This document shows positions 61,926 through 64,000 of a DNA stretch of 64,000 bases, piece after piece (positions within the stretch are counted from its first letter, which is position 1; each line of letters starts with the position of its first letter). This DNA is from Ureibacillus sinduriensis BLB-1 = JCM 15800 (lineage in GTDB: Bacteria; Bacillota; Bacilli; Bacillales_A; Planococcaceae): NCBI RefSeq assembly GCF_000772955.1, contig NZ_JPVO01000049.1, positions 1 to 64,000 on the forward strand. Direction: 5' to 3'. The translations under genes and the position numbers were made by a program. Below the pieces are notes generated by a model. The model made no database searches and was not told the origin of the DNA. It saw nothing but the letters and a program-made list of their open reading frames with translations.

Positions 61926-62825
61926 CTAAAAATGATAATCCTCGTCCACCGCTTTGGCAAGTTCATGCGGTTCTATATGGACAAGCACCATGCAATATGG
62001 ATTGAATTTTTTGACGGTCGATTCAATTTTTTCCGTAATTTGATGGCTCTGCCTTACGTCCAAATAGGGATTTACTGTTACCGTGACATCTATGAAGCTT
62101 ACATTGCCGTGGGATCTTCCTTTAAAATCGATTAGATCGATAACGCCGGTAACGTTATTTATAAGCACGGACAAAGTTTCGGCTTCTTCAATATCAAAAC
62201 TATCCGTCAATGTTTGGACGGATTCCCAAAAGATTTCGATGGCGGTTTTAATAATAATAATGGCCACAACCAGAGCGGTTAACGTATCAATAATGGGGAA
62301 ACCGATGATTGCCCCGAAGATCCCGATGGCTGTCCCGATACTTACCAATGCATCAGAGCGGTTATCGTAAGCCGCCGCTTTTACTGCGGAGCTATTGATT
62401 TTTTTTGAAAGGGCCAAATTATATCTGTATACCAAATACATTACAACTGCACTTCCTAATGCCACATAGGCGGTTAAGGTAGAGGGTGTCTCCCTGATGG
62501 GGTCCCATAAGTTCATTATTGAACTAAGAAGGACCTGAAGACCTACCATCATCATGATAAAAGAAGCCACTAAAGAAGCAATTGTTTCTGCACGCAGATG
62601 TCCGTAGGGGTGATTGGTATCCGGCGGCAGTTGGGAAATGCGTAAACCGATTAATACAGCAATGGATGCAATAATGTCTGTTGTATTATTTAATCCATCC
62701 GCTTTTAATGCTTCTGATTCACCAAAATATCCGATTGTTAGTTTGATCGAACTTAGAATTAAATAGGTGCCAATTGATAACCAAGCGCCTTTTTCCCCAG
62801 CTCGTAAATTTGTATATAGCTCCAC
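61926..62825 (-). CDS. cation diffusion facilitator (MneP/MneS-like)
   Basis: 299 residues. Six TM helices with the two metal-site motifs NNTTD (TM2) and DNRSD (TM5), HPYGHLRAET in the loop, and a cytoplasmic dimerisation domain (about 210-285). The Asn/Asp site composition is that of Mn(II) exporters such as B. subtilis MneP/MneS; iron or zinc is possible. GTG at 62825 with CAGGAGG seven bases ahead is preferred over the ATG 36 bp upstream. Confidence 0.87.
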   Translation of the reverse strand: MELYTNLRAGEKGAWLSIGTYLILSSIKLTIGYFGESEALKADGLNNTTDIIASIAVLIGLRISQLPPDTNHPYGHLRAETIASLVASFIMMMVGLQVLLSSIMNLWDPIRETPSTLTAYVALGSAVVMYLVYRYNLALSKKINSSAVKAAAYDNRSDALVSIGTAIGIFGAIIGFPIIDTLTALVVAIIIIKTAIEIFWESVQTLTDSFDIEEAETLSVLINNVTGVIDLIDFKGRSHGNVSFIDVTVTVNPYLDVRQSHQITEKIESTVKKFNPYCMVLVHIEPHELAKAVDEDYHF

Positions 62826-62859
62826 AAAGTTTCCTCCTGGCAAAACTTTAGAACATGAC

Positions 62860-62902
62860 AAAACGGAGCCGCCTCATTTAGGTCCTGAGGCGGCTCCGTT
62901 TT
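62860..62902 (-). terminator. terminator between the CBS-protein gene and the cation-efflux gene
   Basis: Perfect 17-bp stem (62860-62876 with 62886-62902; arm AAAACGGAGCCGCCTCA) with short T tails both ways. Confidence 0.9.
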
Positions 62903-63012
62903 TTGCGAAAATCGCTTAAGCGATTATTGCAAAACATCACAGATCTATTAAAAGTAATAACCCAAAAGCTTATTGCCTAATCTTTTGGGACATATAAATT
63001 TCGTTCTTTAAA

Positions 63013-64000
63013 TCACTGTTCTGGTTTTTCTTCCAAATCCGATTCTTCTAGTTCGGGCAGTTTGGAAACTTCGATGTAGAGGATATGGTGGCCGTCGGAT
63101 TCCTTGATTTTGAATTCGTAACCGTCATAATCGAAGGTATCGCCTTCCACTGCATCAAATCGTTTGGTTAAGAACCAGCCGCCGATCGTATCTACATCCT
63201 CATCGTCTATGCTAATGCCAAGTATATCATTAACTTCATCCACCAGCAATTTAGCATCTATAATGTAATGATTATCACTAATTTCTTGTACTTCCGGGAT
63301 TTCGTCATCATCAAATTCATCTTGAATATCACCGACGATTTCTTCGATAATGTCTTCAATCGTTACTAAACCTGATGTTCCGCCGTATTCGTCCATTAGG
63401 ATAGCCATATGAATTCGTTCACCTTGTATTTTAAGTAATAAATCACTGATTGGAACTGTTTCAAATACACGAATAACGGGTTGCATATAATCCAGTACAG
63501 GCTTGTTGCCGTTTGCAGGATTTTTTATATAGGCGGTAAGCAAATGTTTCAAGTTTACCAGTCCGATTACGTGGTCTTTGTCTCCATCGATGATAGGGTA
63601 TCTAGTATATTGCTCAACCCCCATTACTTCAAATACTTCTTTGACTGTTAAGTCTTTTTCGAGACTCACAATCTCTGTTCGAGGTACCATGATTTCCTTC
63701 GCAGTACGGTCGGAGAATTCAAAAATACTATTAACATACTCGTATTCAGAATGATTGATTTCTCCACCCTTATAACTATCTGTTAAAATAATACGAAGTT
63801 CTTCTTCGGAATGTGCTACTTCGGATTCTGATGCCATTTTATATCCAAATAAACCTGACAATGCACGCGCAGACCCATTTAAAGCATGGATAAATGGATA
63901 CATTACCTTATAGAAAACAATTAATGGACCAGAAAGACGCAAAGTTAGTTCTTCCGATTTTACAATGGCAAACGTTTTTGGTGTTAATTCTCCTACGACA
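63013..64000 (-). CDS. CNNM/CBS-pair/CorC-type membrane protein, 5' end outside the window
   Basis: Partial. Beyond the apparent start at 63942 the frame continues to the window edge and reads VGELTPKTFAIVKSEELTLR, part of the CNNM transmembrane domain with its conserved EL(V/T)PK motif, so the true start is outside. Then come two CBS domains (MVPRTEIVSLEKD; DEYGGTSGLVTIEDIIEEIVG) and a C-terminal CorC_HlyC domain. Annotated in many genomes as hemolysin-family; relatives act in magnesium/cobalt export. At least 325 residues visible. Confidence 0.92.
   Translation of the reverse strand, partial: VVGELTPKTFAIVKSEELTLRLSGPLIVFYKVMYPFIHALNGSARALSGLFGYKMASESEVAHSEEELRIILTDSYKGGEINHSEYEYVNSIFEFSDRTAKEIMVPRTEIVSLEKDLTVKEVFEVMGVEQYTRYPIIDGDKDHVIGLVNLKHLLTAYIKNPANGNKPVLDYMQPVIRVFETVPISDLLLKIQGERIHMAILMDEYGGTSGLVTIEDIIEEIVGDIQDEFDDDEIPEVQEISDNHYIIDAKLLVDEVNDILGISIDDEDVDTIGGWFLTKRFDAVEGDTFDYDGYEFKIKESDGHHILYIEVSKLPELEESDLEEKPEQ

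Noticed and set aside
63936..63944. Second GACGCAAAG word suggesting another c-di-GMP riboswitch
   Set aside because: It lies inside the CNNM/CBS coding sequence and the other parts of the aptamer are missing. A GACGCAAAT word near 52999 likewise lacks the aptamer context.

Overview
The window looks like a chromosome segment of a low-GC, endospore-former-type Bacillota, most likely Bacillaceae or Planococcaceae (Lysinibacillus/Solibacillus/Sporosarcina-like). This rests on the B. subtilis trnD-like tRNA order, CsoR-CopZ-CopA, LutABC, a Crh-type HPr, QueG-TrmL, BdbC/BdbD and an RsbK/RsbM/RsbY-like module. The species cannot be fixed from sequence alone. No phage, plasmid or insertion sequence was seen.

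Layout. 1-1017: end of a tRNA operon (Asp-Phe-Thr-Tyr-Trp-His-His-Gln-Cys-Leu) with its terminator. 1.3-2.8 kb: an Rgg-like regulator remnant and an IseA-like secreted protein. 2.9-6.2 kb: copper efflux operon csoR-copZ-copA behind a CsoR operator. 6.4-27.5 kb: a large L-rhamnose island. It holds a sugar-binding lipoprotein with a YesM/YesN-type two-component system, an ABC transporter (ATPase, two permeases, binding lipoprotein), mutarotase, a fucose/arabinose-isomerase-family protein, the bifunctional aldolase/dehydrogenase RhaEW, RhaB, RhaA, a DeoR regulator, LutABC and a Crh-like protein. The enzymes form a continuous route: rhamnose, rhamnulose, rhamnulose-1-P, DHAP plus L-lactaldehyde, L-lactate, pyruvate. 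Two cre-like sites suggest carbon catabolite repression.

28-34 kb: nitroreductase, a SWIM/SNF2 helicase and a chemoreceptor. 34.8-43.4 kb: signalling region with a diguanylate cyclase, a class-I c-di-GMP riboswitch ahead of a secreted DUF5667-type protein, and RsbY (response regulator-phosphatase), RsbM (CheR-like) and RsbK (hybrid kinase) homologues, without rsbVW-sigB in view. 43.6-47.8 kb: LD-carboxypeptidase, DIP1984-family and B3/B4 proteins, QueG and TrmL. 47.8-53.9 kb: two VOC proteins flanking a 1.1-kb array of 21 51-bp repeats, small ORFs, an acyl-CoA synthetase and an aldo/keto reductase.

54-58.9 kb: a BlaI-family repressor and an M56 metallopeptidase lacking any penicillin-sensing domain, placed directly before BdbD-BdbC-ResA-like thiol-redox genes, with BlaI-type dyads at both promoters; a second BdbC plus thioredoxin pair lies just beyond on the other strand. 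This is the best candidate for an undescribed regulatory system here. 59-64 kb: a GntR/FCD regulator, a two-component system with a cysteine-rich GAF sensor, a cation-efflux protein and the 3' part of a CNNM/CBS protein that runs off the window.
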